Assembly: GCF_900168065.1 (NCBI RefSeq)
Contig: NZ_FUZZ01000005.1
Location: forward strand, 682,001 to 746,000
DNA from: Chitinophaga ginsengisegetis
GTDB taxonomy: Bacteria; Bacteroidota; Bacteroidia; Chitinophagales; Chitinophagaceae
DNA: 64,000 bases
Direction: 5' to 3'
Shown here piece after piece: positions 45,423 to 54,862 of this stretch. The position numbers and the translations under genes were made by a program. The first letter of the stretch is position 1. Each line of letters opens with the position of its first letter. The notes below the pieces were generated by a model. The model had not been told where the DNA came from. It searched no databases and saw nothing but the letters and a program-made list of their open reading frames with translations.

Positions 45423-48400
45423 ATGAACCAAACTAAGTCGTTATTATGGGCGATTGCGTTATTGTGCATATTGCTGCAATCTACGCGTATTTATTCCCAA
45501 AGCAAGATTAGCGTTAAAGGTATTGTCACCGATTCTACGGGAGCGCCATTGCCTGGCGCAACTGTCAGCCAGGAAGGGAATCTGAAAAACGGAACGGTAT
45601 CCGGTCCGGAGGGCCGCTTTGAATTAAACATGCCTCCCGGCAGCCGTCTGAGAATTACGATGACCGGCTTTCGTACCGCGTTTGCTGTTTCCGGTACTTC
45701 ACAGTTGAACATTACCTTACACCCCGTTGCCACAGAACTGACAGATGTAGTGGTAGTAGGGTATGGTACACAGAAACGTACCAAAATGACTTCTGCTGTT
45801 TCCTCTATTAATGCAAAGGACATACAGCTTATTCCTGCTACCAATTTATCAAATGTACTGGCAGGACGCATGTCGGGCACTTTTATCAGTTCACCTACGG
45901 GTACACCCGGTATTGGCTCTAAGGTTAAAGTACGGTCTACTTCTTCCTTCAGTAACAGTGCTGTGGAACCGCTGTATGTAATTGATGGTATCGTACGGGA
46001 TAAAACCAGTTTCGATGCACTGGATCCCAATGAAGTGGCGGATATCACCATTTTAAAAGATGCTTCCTCCGCAGCTATTTATGGTTCCCGCTCTTCTAAC
46101 GGTGCCATCCTGGTAACAACAAAAACAGGTAAGAGTGGTACGGCAGTTATCAATTTTAACGCCACCTACAATACGCAACGTGTAGGTAAACTGCCGGAAT
46201 ATATGCCTGTTAAAGATGGATTGAATTTAAGCAAAGCAGTGAACGGAGGATTAAGCGATGAAGAAATTAACTGGGTGCTTAAAAATAATCCTGGCGGCGA
46301 CAATTATTACAAAGCCGCTTACACCAATCCTTCCAGCCAACGTTACGCATTAAGCGTTTCAGGAGGTAATGAAAAGATAAGAGCTTATATAGGAGGTTCT
46401 TATATTAAAGAAGATGGATTCCTGCCACAGGTATCTTATAAGAAATATAACCTGCGTGGAAATGTGCAGGCCAACCTGGTGAAAAATCTTACACTCGGCT
46501 TAAACCTCGGAACAAGTTATGGTACCCGCAGCCGTTTCAACTTTACCTATGATTATGGTTCCGATGACCTGAATAATCTTTGGGGTAAGTTACTGTACTG
46601 GGATGTATTTGCCAGCCCGTATATAGATGGCAAACCGAACAACCCCGGCTGGTTGGGAAATCCAATAGAGATGATGAAAAACGGCGGATACTGGCGTAAC
46701 AACAACCAACAGATAGATGCGTTGGTTACTGCCGAGTACAAAATACCTGCGGTGGAAGGATTGAGTATAAAAGGTACTTACAGCAAAAACTTCGACAATA
46801 GCTATATAAAAACCTTTGCCAAAAAACAACAGCTGTATAATTTTAAGAAAACAGGCCCCAATGGTTTGATCTATACTGATACGTTGGTAGGTAGTGTTTT
46901 AAGCGGGGATCCCGGCACCCAGTATTTAGGTAATGAATACAACAAATCCAATACTTACCAGTTAAACGCACAGATCAACTACGACCGTACATTTGGAAAA
47001 CATACGGTTGGCGCCCTGGCTGTTTATGAGCAGTATGAGGGATACACGAATTTTTTCAGCATGTACCGGTATAATTTCCCGCTCGTTGCCACCGACCAGT
47101 TTTTATATACCAGCGCCAATAACGCTGACTGGTCAACAAATGGTAACGAAGGCCAGATCGGAAGGTTGTCTTATATCGGAAGGATCAACTATGACTATGA
47201 TGCCAAATATCTATTTAGTGCATCTGTCAGGAGAGACGGTTCTACCAACTTCGCACCGGATAAGCGTTGGGGTTGGTTCCCGTCAGTGTCCGGAGGTTGG
47301 GTGATTTCAAGGGAAGGTTTTTTCCAGTCGTCGGCAATTGGTCATGCTGTTGATTTCTTAAAGTTAAGAGCATCCTATGCTACCACCGGTAATGATATCC
47401 TGGATAAAGACGATCCTAACAGCAGATGGAGATGGATGGAGCAGTATATTATCCAGGGAGGTACTTATTTTCTTGGCGCTTCCGGCACCCCGGCATCACG
47501 CCTTGCATATGGCGGATTGCCAAACAGCAATTTAACCTGGGAGAAGTCAAATTCCGCTGGTGTTGGTGTGGATGCAACGGTCTTTAAAAATGTACGTCTC
47601 AGCTTCGACTACTGGAAACGTCAGTCCTATGATATATTAGGTAGCCGCATCCTGGCTATTCCCAACGAGTTTGGAGCATCCTTACCACCTGAAAACTACG
47701 GGAAAGTTAGTTCCAATGGTATTGAAATAGAGCTTGGCTATAACAATACTATCGGCAAAAACTTCAGCTACAATGTAAAAGGTGTATTCACCTATGCTAC
47801 CAATAAAGCTATCAGGAAAGATGTTGCCGCCAATACCCAGGACTATGCAAACCCAATCGGGAAAACGCTGGCATATGGATATGGCTACCAGGCGCTGGGC
47901 GTAATACGCACACAGGAAGATTTAAATAAGTTGCCGGCCGGTTATACTATCAATGGAGTAGCACCTGCGCTGGGAGATATGCTGCTGGCGGATTTGAGTG
48001 GCCCTGACGGTAAGCCCGATAATAAAGTAGACAGTTACGACCAAACCGTGCTGGGCAAATATTTTGGAGCAGATAATGCCCCTATGGCATACGGATTAAA
48101 CATCTCCTTATCGTATAAAGGATTTACGGTAGATGCATTATTTTCAGGGCTCACGGGATATAAAATAAGCTACAACGATGCCTGGGGCCGGAATTTTGGC
48201 GGCGGCGGAAAAGTTCCCCAATACCATGCTGATTCCTGGAGTACAGAAAACCCTAATGGTTCTACTCCCAAAATATACCCGTGGGGAGATCCGCACTCAG
48301 CAGGCTATACATGGACTTCTACCTTCAACGTATACAACGGCGGTTTTTTACGGATGAAATACCTGAACATCAATTATAAACTGCCTGATATCGTATTAAA

Positions 48401-48551
48401 TAAACTGGCGATTAAAGATACCAGGATTTTCCTGGCAGGATCAAACCTGTTTAATATCACCAAATTTAAGTTGTATGATCCTGAAGTGTCTCAATTCATG
48501 AGTTATCCAACCATGAGAACTTTTACCGCAGGAATTGACATAAGGTTGTAG
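45423..48551 (+). CDS. SusC/RagA TonB-linked outer-membrane protein of the deoxysugar locus
   Basis: This 1042-residue receptor has a signal peptide, the carboxypeptidase-like domain (ISVKGIVTDSTGAPLPGATVSQEG), the TonB plug with VVVVGYGTQKRTKMTSAVSSI and NVLAGRMSG, and the beta-barrel ending in a terminal strand (FTAGIDIRL). Unlike the other SusC in the window it has no STN domain, so it is not controlled by an anti-sigma factor. The operator-like element upstream points to AraC control instead. It imports a glycan or oligosaccharide together with the following SusD. Confidence 0.96.
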   Translation: MNQTKSLLWAIALLCILLQSTRIYSQSKISVKGIVTDSTGAPLPGATVSQEGNLKNGTVSGPEGRFELNMPPGSRLRITMTGFRTAFAVSGTSQLNITLHPVATELTDVVVVGYGTQKRTKMTSAVSSINAKDIQLIPATNLSNVLAGRMSGTFISSPTGTPGIGSKVKVRSTSSFSNSAVEPLYVIDGIVRDKTSFDALDPNEVADITILKDASSAAIYGSRSSNGAILVTTKTGKSGTAVINFNATYNTQRVGKLPEYMPVKDGLNLSKAVNGGLSDEEINWVLKNNPGGDNYYKAAYTNPSSQRYALSVSGGNEKIRAYIGGSYIKEDGFLPQVSYKKYNLRGNVQANLVKNLTLGLNLGTSYGTRSRFNFTYDYGSDDLNNLWGKLLYWDVFASPYIDGKPNNPGWLGNPIEMMKNGGYWRNNNQQIDALVTAEYKIPAVEGLSIKGTYSKNFDNSYIKTFAKKQQLYNFKKTGPNGLIYTDTLVGSVLSGDPGTQYLGNEYNKSNTYQLNAQINYDRTFGKHTVGALAVYEQYEGYTNFFSMYRYNFPLVATDQFLYTSANNADWSTNGNEGQIGRLSYIGRINYDYDAKYLFSASVRRDGSTNFAPDKRWGWFPSVSGGWVISREGFFQSSAIGHAVDFLKLRASYATTGNDILDKDDPNSRWRWMEQYIIQGGTYFLGASGTPASRLAYGGLPNSNLTWEKSNSAGVGVDATVFKNVRLSFDYWKRQSYDILGSRILAIPNEFGASLPPENYGKVSSNGIEIELGYNNTIGKNFSYNVKGVFTYATNKAIRKDVAANTQDYANPIGKTLAYGYGYQALGVIRTQEDLNKLPAGYTINGVAPALGDMLLADLSGPDGKPDNKVDSYDQTVLGKYFGADNAPMAYGLNISLSYKGFTVDALFSGLTGYKISYNDAWGRNFGGGGKVPQYHADSWSTENPNGSTPKIYPWGDPHSAGYTWTSTFNVYNGGFLRMKYLNINYKLPDIVLNKLAIKDTRIFLAGSNLFNITKFKLYDPEVSQFMSYPTMRTFTAGIDIRL

Positions 48552-48582
48552 AAAAGCGTGTTTAAATTAAAAAAACAAGAAA

Positions 48583-50325
48583 ATGAAGAATAAGTTAAAT
48601 ATAGCAACACTCATCTTTTTCGTTCCTTTTTTGCTGATGAGCTGCAATAAAGTACTTGATAAAACGAACCTTTCCGCCGTAGGCCCGGACCAGGTATGGT
48701 CGGATGTAAATATCGCCACTGCCTATTTAAACCAGATCTATTCATCGCTGATGCCGGGCAATACATCCGGGGGCGGCAACAATACAGACGAAGGCGTGCC
48801 CTATCAGAAACAAACCAATGAATGGTTCAGGGGTACAGCCACGTTCGACTCACAAAACAACTTTGGCACGTATAACAATATACGAACCATTAATATCCTG
48901 TTAGGGAATATCGACAAAGCGACCTTCAGCCAGGCGGACAAAGATAAAATTAAGGGACAGGCATTGTTCTGGAGAGCCTGGGCTTATCATAATCTTGTGA
49001 GTAATTATGGCGGTGTGCCGCTTATCCTGGAAGCACAGCAGCCTACTACAGATTTAACAACGCTGCAGAAGCCCCGCAATAAAACATCAGAATGTGTAAC
49101 GCAGATCTTAAAAGATATAGATGATGCCACCAAATTATTGCCCGACGCTTTTACGGACGATGATATGGGCAGGGTGGATAAAGGCGTGGCGATGGCTTTT
49201 AAAGGAAGGGTGTTATTGTTTTATGCCAGCCCGTTGTTTAATGGTTTGGGAGGCATTGCCACCTGGCAAAAAGCCTACGATGCCACTAAGGCCGCCAAAG
49301 AGTTCCTGGATGCGCGTGGTAAAGGATTGTACAGCCCTTACAGCAAAATCTGGGATGATGAGCTGAATAAAGAAGTAGTAATGGTTCGCCGGTATAACTA
49401 TCCACAGGCGGTTTATTTCCAGGGAGGTTTAATTCCTTTGGACTGGTCTAAAGATGACGTAGGCTATGACCGGCCCTCACTGGAACTGGTGAATACTTTC
49501 CCTATGAAAGATGGCTCCAGCTGGGAATCGCAATCAAGAAGCTACGATACGCTGTTTTTTAACAGGGACGACCGGTTCTATGCTAATATCTATTATAACG
49601 GTTCACCCAATCAATACCTGAAAGGGATGCGTGATAGCAAAACTTACCTGTGGACCTATTTTACCTCGATAACAAATTATAACGGTAGCACCGGACTGGA
49701 AGGCGTGCATAATTCCATCACACTGGATCCTTTATGGTCTAACTCAAGTTTTTACCGCATAAAAGCAATCGATAAAACCATTGATAAAGGAGGCGTTTAC
49801 AATGCGGGTGTTGACTGGGTTGAAATCCGCTATGCTGAAGTATTGATGAATTACGGAGAGTGCGCCAATGAAACAGGTAACACGGCAGCAGCGTTGGATG
49901 TATTAAAACAAATCAGGGCCCGTGCAGGTGTTCAGCCAGGTGTTGCCGGTAACTATGGTATTACGGCGGTGTTGCAGCCCGATATACGCAAGGCGTATCA
50001 GAAAGAACGTTTTGTTGAATTTTGTTTTGAAGGAAAACGTATGAGTGATCTGCGCCGCTGGAAAATGTTTGGTTACCTGAGAGGGCTTACCCAACGTCAT
50101 GGAATAGCTGTATTGCTGAAGGCTGGTCAGCCGGATGTAAGTCCGATGTCAGATATCAATACTGTATGGAACAGGTTTACCACTACCGTTATTCCAACAG
50201 ATGCCGTTGATATAGCAATTAAAGATCAGTACTACATTTATGGCATTCCTAAAGCAGTTTTGGACAGAAACCCCTTGTTAAAGCAAAATAATAACTGGGG
50301 CGGCGACTTTGACCCCCTGCAATAA
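48583..50325 (+). CDS. RagB/SusD-family lipoprotein of the deoxysugar locus
   Basis: This 580-residue protein begins with a lipoprotein signal (LIFFVPFLLMSCNK, lipidation Cys near residue 21). It shows the SusD fold with GQALFWRAWAYHNLVSNYGGVPLIL near 127 and the C-terminal QKERFVEFCFEGKRMSDLRRW signature. It starts 31 bp after SusC and forms the surface glycan-binding lid of that transporter. A terminator-like hairpin after the gene separates it from the downstream enzyme genes. Confidence 0.95.
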   Translation: MKNKLNIATLIFFVPFLLMSCNKVLDKTNLSAVGPDQVWSDVNIATAYLNQIYSSLMPGNTSGGGNNTDEGVPYQKQTNEWFRGTATFDSQNNFGTYNNIRTINILLGNIDKATFSQADKDKIKGQALFWRAWAYHNLVSNYGGVPLILEAQQPTTDLTTLQKPRNKTSECVTQILKDIDDATKLLPDAFTDDDMGRVDKGVAMAFKGRVLLFYASPLFNGLGGIATWQKAYDATKAAKEFLDARGKGLYSPYSKIWDDELNKEVVMVRRYNYPQAVYFQGGLIPLDWSKDDVGYDRPSLELVNTFPMKDGSSWESQSRSYDTLFFNRDDRFYANIYYNGSPNQYLKGMRDSKTYLWTYFTSITNYNGSTGLEGVHNSITLDPLWSNSSFYRIKAIDKTIDKGGVYNAGVDWVEIRYAEVLMNYGECANETGNTAAALDVLKQIRARAGVQPGVAGNYGITAVLQPDIRKAYQKERFVEFCFEGKRMSDLRRWKMFGYLRGLTQRHGIAVLLKAGQPDVSPMSDINTVWNRFTTTVIPTDAVDIAIKDQYYIYGIPKAVLDRNPLLKQNNNWGGDFDPLQ

Positions 50326-50357
50326 ATTTTCAGGTAAATGATTTGACCGGTAACCAG

Positions 50358-50394
50358 GGAAAGGGAGGCTTTACAGGCCTCCCCATTTTCCCCG
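50358..50394 (+). terminator. hairpin after SusD, probable partial terminator
   Basis: GGGAGGC (50363-50369) and GCCTCCC (50377-50383) form a stem that the flanking GGGAAA/TTTTCCC can extend. The T-run is weak, so read-through into the next genes is possible. Confidence 0.55.
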
Positions 50395-50453
50395 GGCAAA
50401 AAAACCATCGGCCACTGCAAAATTAGCGGATGTTTATATGTATTGATTTATAG

Positions 50454-50461
50454 TAATTTTG
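50454..50461 (+). promoter_or_regulatory. -7 promoter element before the hydrolase-like gene
   Basis: TAATTTTG fits TAnnTTTG exactly and lies 69 bp before the chosen ATG at 50530, after the hairpin behind SusD. A TTTA about 17 bp upstream is a weak -33. It falls downstream of the alternative start at 50443, which favours the later ATG. Confidence 0.5.
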
Positions 50462-50529
50462 CTTTACTATCGTACAACCTAACGCGCTTGTTTCAGCGCA
50501 GTCTTCAAGGCTCAATCAATAGCAACACA

Positions 50530-52740
50530 ATGAGAAAAAATAAGCGTAACGGGAAGTGTTTAACCGCCGGGATAATAATTGGTACACTGTTGACTTTTAG
50601 CATGCATGCAGGTGCTCAGCACATGGCGTTTACAACAAAGTATTCAGCTGTTGGTATCAATGGAAAAGGGTTTATTACCAGTATCAGGGATAAACAAACA
50701 AATACGGAATATAATCCCAAAGGACTAAGCTCTCCATTGCTGACGCTGGAAAAGGAAGGGAAAAATATATACCCGGCAAAAGCGAAGCTACAGGGCAAAC
50801 AGTTAAAGCTGACTTACCCCAACGGCTCGGTTGCTACGTTAACGGTGGAGCAGAAAAACGATTATCTGCGCTTTGAATTGCTGTCGCTGTTTCCGCGGAA
50901 TGGTGTTGACAACGTTATATGGGGACCATACAAAACCAATATCTCTAAAACCATCGGCGAAATATTATCGGTAGTAAGAAGTGATAATTTTGCCATTGGC
51001 ATACTGGCACTTAACGACAATACTACCAGCGGCCCGCCCTGTAATGGCGATATGTACCAGGCATGCTATATTATCCATTCGCCCGATCCGGTGAAGTACC
51101 CGCTGCCGGCTCATCTCAAAGAAGGTCAACGCTTCCGTATCGGTGGAGATGGTATAAATGATGTGGCCTTTTATTCGCATCCGGAGGAATATTACCGGTA
51201 CATGAATGGCAACGGCGCCAGCCTGGAGCCGGACTACGGTTCTTCTATCGTATTGCATTCGCGCGACAGGAAGAAACCATACACTATTTTTTATCCGCAT
51301 TTTAATGATTTTCCCGGTGTTAAATCGCCCCGTCATATGGAGCTGACGCCGGTTGATGTGGACTACATCGGCTCTGCCATCGCCTTTTATGCCTGCCCCG
51401 ATTCGCTGGGCCTGCGGACAATTGAACAGGTTGTGAAAAATGAAGGCTTGCCCTATATTACCCGGAATGGGAAATGGGTAAAGGATCCATCTAATTATCA
51501 AACGGATATAGCCTGGTCAGGGCCGCACGACAGCCTGGTATCATACGCCGGCCAGTTAGGTCTGAAAGCTGTTCAGGATGAAGGTTTGGGAGAATATTAT
51601 ACCAATCCGGCCAACCGGTGGGGAGATAAAAAAGTGACGCTCAATCAGCAGAAACGCCCCATCAGTGACTTAACAGCCTTAACCAATAAAGAAGGAATTG
51701 CCTATGGCCTGCATACGTTAACCGAATTTATTCAGCCATTCAGCAGCGACGTACACCCGGTACCCAATGATGGTTTATGTACCGTGTTAAAAACCCGTAT
51801 CACTAAAGCTATTGGTGCAAATGATACTTTGATACAGGTGGCAGACACCAGCTATCTGAACGAATTTGGCGGGTGGGACGACAATAAGGTGAATGTATTA
51901 AAGATCGGGAAAGAGCTGATCAGGTATAAAGGGGTAACCACCACAAAACCCTATACACTTACAGGTGTGGAGCGTGGCGCCCTCAAAACCAATGCTGCCG
52001 CACATAATGCCGGTGATCAACTGGCGAAACTCCAGGTAAATTGTTATGGTGGCTTTATCCCCGATATTACGCTGCAGGATGATTATGCTGAATATTACGC
52101 CAAACTGCTGCACGACGGTGGTATGAACTATATCGACTTTGACGGCTTCGAAAGCTTTACCTACCAGGGACATGGACAATACTCTTTCAAACGCTTTCTG
52201 AAAGGCATGTTTGGCCATCTTGAAAAAATGGGGGTACCTTACCTGAGAGTAATGGGCTCCTGCGTTTTTGAAGGAAACTGGCACTATATGAGCGTATGTA
52301 ATGTGGGAGGCGGTAACCATATGTTTGATCCGGTAAATAATAAGTGGGGTATTGAAGGGAAAGACATACGTTATTCTTTCAACGGAAGCTATTTTCCATC
52401 TACTTTTGGGATACAAAATCTGCAGCGCGACTGGACCGTACAGGTGATAGAGAATCTCCAGTGCAAATCCATTGCCTGGGATGCTACCTACATGCTGGGG
52501 TTGAGCCAGGATGCCGTGGAAAAAAGAACCGACAAGCAGGCTATCTTCAAAGCTTTCCGGACCTGGGAAAACGCAAAAAATGCCGGCGCATTTGGAGATG
52601 CGTTGAAAAAAGAAATGCAGGAAGAAAAGAACAGGTATCACCTGGAGCAACTGAATGATGACAGCTGGAAGCTTTATAAAGTAGCATCAGACGGAGCTTT
52701 GGGGAGCCCGCAAACACTGACACGCAGCAAAGCAGGTTGA
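50530..52740 (+). CDS. secreted barrel-type glycosidase candidate, unassigned family
   Basis: From the ATG at 50530 (MRKNKRNGKCLTAGIIIGTLLTFSMHAGAQ, a signal peptide) the protein has 736 residues. The N-terminal half is beta-rich, like the beta-sandwich of clan-D-type enzymes. The second half looks like a TIM barrel with NYIDFDGFESFTYQGHGQ (near residue 540), an acidic motif placed where retaining glycosidases carry a catalytic Asp, and LRVMGSCVFEGNWHY after it. A small beta-insert (VLKIGKELIRYKGVTTTKPYTLTGVERG) interrupts the barrel. I do not recognise the CAZy family. The position after SusCD supports a role in glycan breakdown. Confidence 0.8.
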   Translation: MRKNKRNGKCLTAGIIIGTLLTFSMHAGAQHMAFTTKYSAVGINGKGFITSIRDKQTNTEYNPKGLSSPLLTLEKEGKNIYPAKAKLQGKQLKLTYPNGSVATLTVEQKNDYLRFELLSLFPRNGVDNVIWGPYKTNISKTIGEILSVVRSDNFAIGILALNDNTTSGPPCNGDMYQACYIIHSPDPVKYPLPAHLKEGQRFRIGGDGINDVAFYSHPEEYYRYMNGNGASLEPDYGSSIVLHSRDRKKPYTIFYPHFNDFPGVKSPRHMELTPVDVDYIGSAIAFYACPDSLGLRTIEQVVKNEGLPYITRNGKWVKDPSNYQTDIAWSGPHDSLVSYAGQLGLKAVQDEGLGEYYTNPANRWGDKKVTLNQQKRPISDLTALTNKEGIAYGLHTLTEFIQPFSSDVHPVPNDGLCTVLKTRITKAIGANDTLIQVADTSYLNEFGGWDDNKVNVLKIGKELIRYKGVTTTKPYTLTGVERGALKTNAAAHNAGDQLAKLQVNCYGGFIPDITLQDDYAEYYAKLLHDGGMNYIDFDGFESFTYQGHGQYSFKRFLKGMFGHLEKMGVPYLRVMGSCVFEGNWHYMSVCNVGGGNHMFDPVNNKWGIEGKDIRYSFNGSYFPSTFGIQNLQRDWTVQVIENLQCKSIAWDATYMLGLSQDAVEKRTDKQAIFKAFRTWENAKNAGAFGDALKKEMQEEKNRYHLEQLNDDSWKLYKVASDGALGSPQTLTRSKAG

Positions 52741-52780
52741 TAATATTTTACTTTTGTTTGGTACTACTACACATTTGTTT

Positions 52781-53662
52781 ATGGTCAACGAACGTTTGGT
52801 ACTTGGTACCGCCGGGTTAGGCGGTGTTTGGGGGAAGGTTGATCCGCATCAATCTGTATTGACAATTTTATCCGCACTGGAATCGGGTATAGCTGCCATA
52901 GATACTGCGCCGGCTTACGGAGATGCTGAAAGCTACCTGGGACAGGCATTACAGCAATGGCGTGGAGGCGTGCCCGTTATCAGCTCCAAAGCAGGGCGAC
53001 TGAAATCTTACGCTGCCGATGAAGCTTATTACGATTTTACCGACAGGGCGATGGCAGAAAGCCTGGAGAACAGTCTCCGCACCATTGGTATTCCTTCTCT
53101 CGATATCCTTTTTTTACACGATCCTCATGCCATCCCGGAAACGGAAGCAGAGCGGATCATTTGCAGGTTAATAAAGTTCAGGGAGCAAGGATTGACGAAA
53201 CGCCTGGGCGTGGGAGGGAACTGGCCTTCCTGGTTGAAAGTATACCTGGATGCCGGCGTTTTTGATGTGGTGATGGAGTTTAACCGTCTTAATGCCTCAA
53301 ATGTAACGGCCCTGCAGGATTCGTTGCCTTACTGCCTGTCCCGTAACATACAATATTACGCGGCGAGTCCTTTAAATATGGGGCTGCTGGGAAGAAGCAT
53401 CGGATCGTTTAAACAGATGCGCCCGGAATGGCTGCCCGCGGATGCATTGGAGATAGCCGTACGCCTGGAGCAGATAGCGGTAAAACACCGGCTCACTTTA
53501 CCGGCTATGGCGCACCGGTTCCTACTGTCTTTACCCTATGATTTTAATATTGTACTGGGGCCATCCAATATATCGGAGCTGACGGCCAGCATTGAAAATT
53601 TTAATCAGGGTAAACTACCGGAAATCATCCAGGCAGAAATCCTGAATTGCAGTAACGGGTAA
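52781..53662 (+). CDS. aldo/keto reductase, aldose/fucose dehydrogenase type
   Basis: The ATG at 52781 gives a 293-residue protein; a TTG nine codons earlier lies next to a promoter-like TACTTTTG and is rejected. The AKR catalytic tetrad is visible in AAIDTAPAYGDAESYLG (Asp and Tyr), VISSKAG (Lys) and DILFLHDPH (His). The sequence is closest in character to D-threo-aldose or L-fucose/L-galactose 1-dehydrogenases, which oxidise the sugar to a lactone with NAD(P)+. The next gene, an enolase-superfamily dehydratase, would act on the resulting aldonate. The substrate is inferred from that pairing. Confidence 0.85.
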   Translation: MVNERLVLGTAGLGGVWGKVDPHQSVLTILSALESGIAAIDTAPAYGDAESYLGQALQQWRGGVPVISSKAGRLKSYAADEAYYDFTDRAMAESLENSLRTIGIPSLDILFLHDPHAIPETEAERIICRLIKFREQGLTKRLGVGGNWPSWLKVYLDAGVFDVVMEFNRLNASNVTALQDSLPYCLSRNIQYYAASPLNMGLLGRSIGSFKQMRPEWLPADALEIAVRLEQIAVKHRLTLPAMAHRFLLSLPYDFNIVLGPSNISELTASIENFNQGKLPEIIQAEILNCSNG

Positions 53663-53673
53663 AAGAAGTTAAG

Positions 53674-54846
53674 ATGTGTAATATCGACAACGAGATCTTT
53701 AATATTCGGAGTATACAAATAAGGGAATTAGCGCCGGTGCAGGTGGTTACGCCGTTTCAGGACGCCACTATGGGACCATTCCCTGCTTTTGGGCTGTCCA
53801 TGATCACCATTGAAGATGAAAATAACAATATTGGTGAAGCACCGGTGTACAGTAGTTATACCAATATCCTGGAAGCATGCCTGTTGCCGCATTTGCTGTA
53901 TTCCCAAAACCTTTCCTATAGTCAGTTATATTCCAGGTTGTACTGGTCTATCCGCAACGAGGGCTTCAGAGGCCCTGCATCTGCGCTGTTGGGACAGGTA
54001 GATATGGCATTGCACGACCTGGCTACCCGCCGGCTCGGCGTTCCGTTGCATAAATATATGGGCGCTGACCGGAACGAGGTAAAAGTTTATGGCAGCGGAG
54101 GTGGTACAAACTATACTTATGAAGAACTGGAAAAAGAGATCGCTTATTTTACCGCAGCGGGTGTGGATTGTTATAAGATGAAGGTGGGAAAGGATTTTGG
54201 GATGAACATGACAGAAGATATAAAGCGTGTAAAGTTTGTACGTAGTCTCCTGGGAAAAAATATCAGGCTTGCCGTAGATGCCAACCAGATCTGGAGCTGT
54301 AAACAGGCGCTCCGGTTTATTGATAAGACAGCAGGTGAAAACCTGGCCTGGCTGGAAGAACCTACTCATTCGGCATCTTTTGATCAGATCGAAGCGCTGT
54401 GCAAACAAACACCATTGAAAATTGCTTTCGGAGAATCGGAACGTACTGCGAGGGTGTTTCCTACGCTGGTAAACATAGGCGTAGCCCATTTGCAGCCGGT
54501 GCCAGGGCATTTGGCCGGTGTGAAAGAATGGATGGCTGTAAGGGACCTGGCAGCGAAACACCAGGTAGATTTTTCATCCGGCGGATATTCATTGTTCACG
54601 GCTTCCCTGATGACGACCGCATCTGAACAATGTGAGGTGGAGTACCTGTATTCAATTATGTCGGGACTGGAAACCTATTTCAATGTAAAACCGGCATGGG
54701 GCAACGGGAAATTTACGCTGCCGGAATTGCCCGGTTTTCCTGTCAGGATAAATTGGAATCATTGTGAAGATACCGGTCAACTAGTCAAAACACGGGTATG
54801 GAATAAAAAGAATGTCAGGGAATACAAGCCGGTTGTATCTTTGTGA
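53674..54846 (+). CDS. enolase-superfamily sugar-acid dehydratase candidate
   Basis: This 390-residue mandelate racemase/muconate lactonising-type protein has the general-base Lys region DCYKMKVGKDFG near residue 165 and metal ligands in RLAVDANQIW and AWLEEPTH. GESERTARVFP is near 250, and a terminal barrel strand carries the catalytic acid region. L-fuconate, L-rhamnonate and related dehydratases of this superfamily turn aldonates into 2-keto-3-deoxy acids. It starts 12 bp after the aldo/keto reductase, supporting a non-phosphorylative deoxysugar pathway (inference). Later pathway enzymes are not in the window. Confidence 0.87.
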   Translation: MCNIDNEIFNIRSIQIRELAPVQVVTPFQDATMGPFPAFGLSMITIEDENNNIGEAPVYSSYTNILEACLLPHLLYSQNLSYSQLYSRLYWSIRNEGFRGPASALLGQVDMALHDLATRRLGVPLHKYMGADRNEVKVYGSGGGTNYTYEELEKEIAYFTAAGVDCYKMKVGKDFGMNMTEDIKRVKFVRSLLGKNIRLAVDANQIWSCKQALRFIDKTAGENLAWLEEPTHSASFDQIEALCKQTPLKIAFGESERTARVFPTLVNIGVAHLQPVPGHLAGVKEWMAVRDLAAKHQVDFSSGGYSLFTASLMTTASEQCEVEYLYSIMSGLETYFNVKPAWGNGKFTLPELPGFPVRINWNHCEDTGQLVKTRVWNKKNVREYKPVVSL

Positions 54847-54862
54847 TTCTTAAGCTTTTTCC

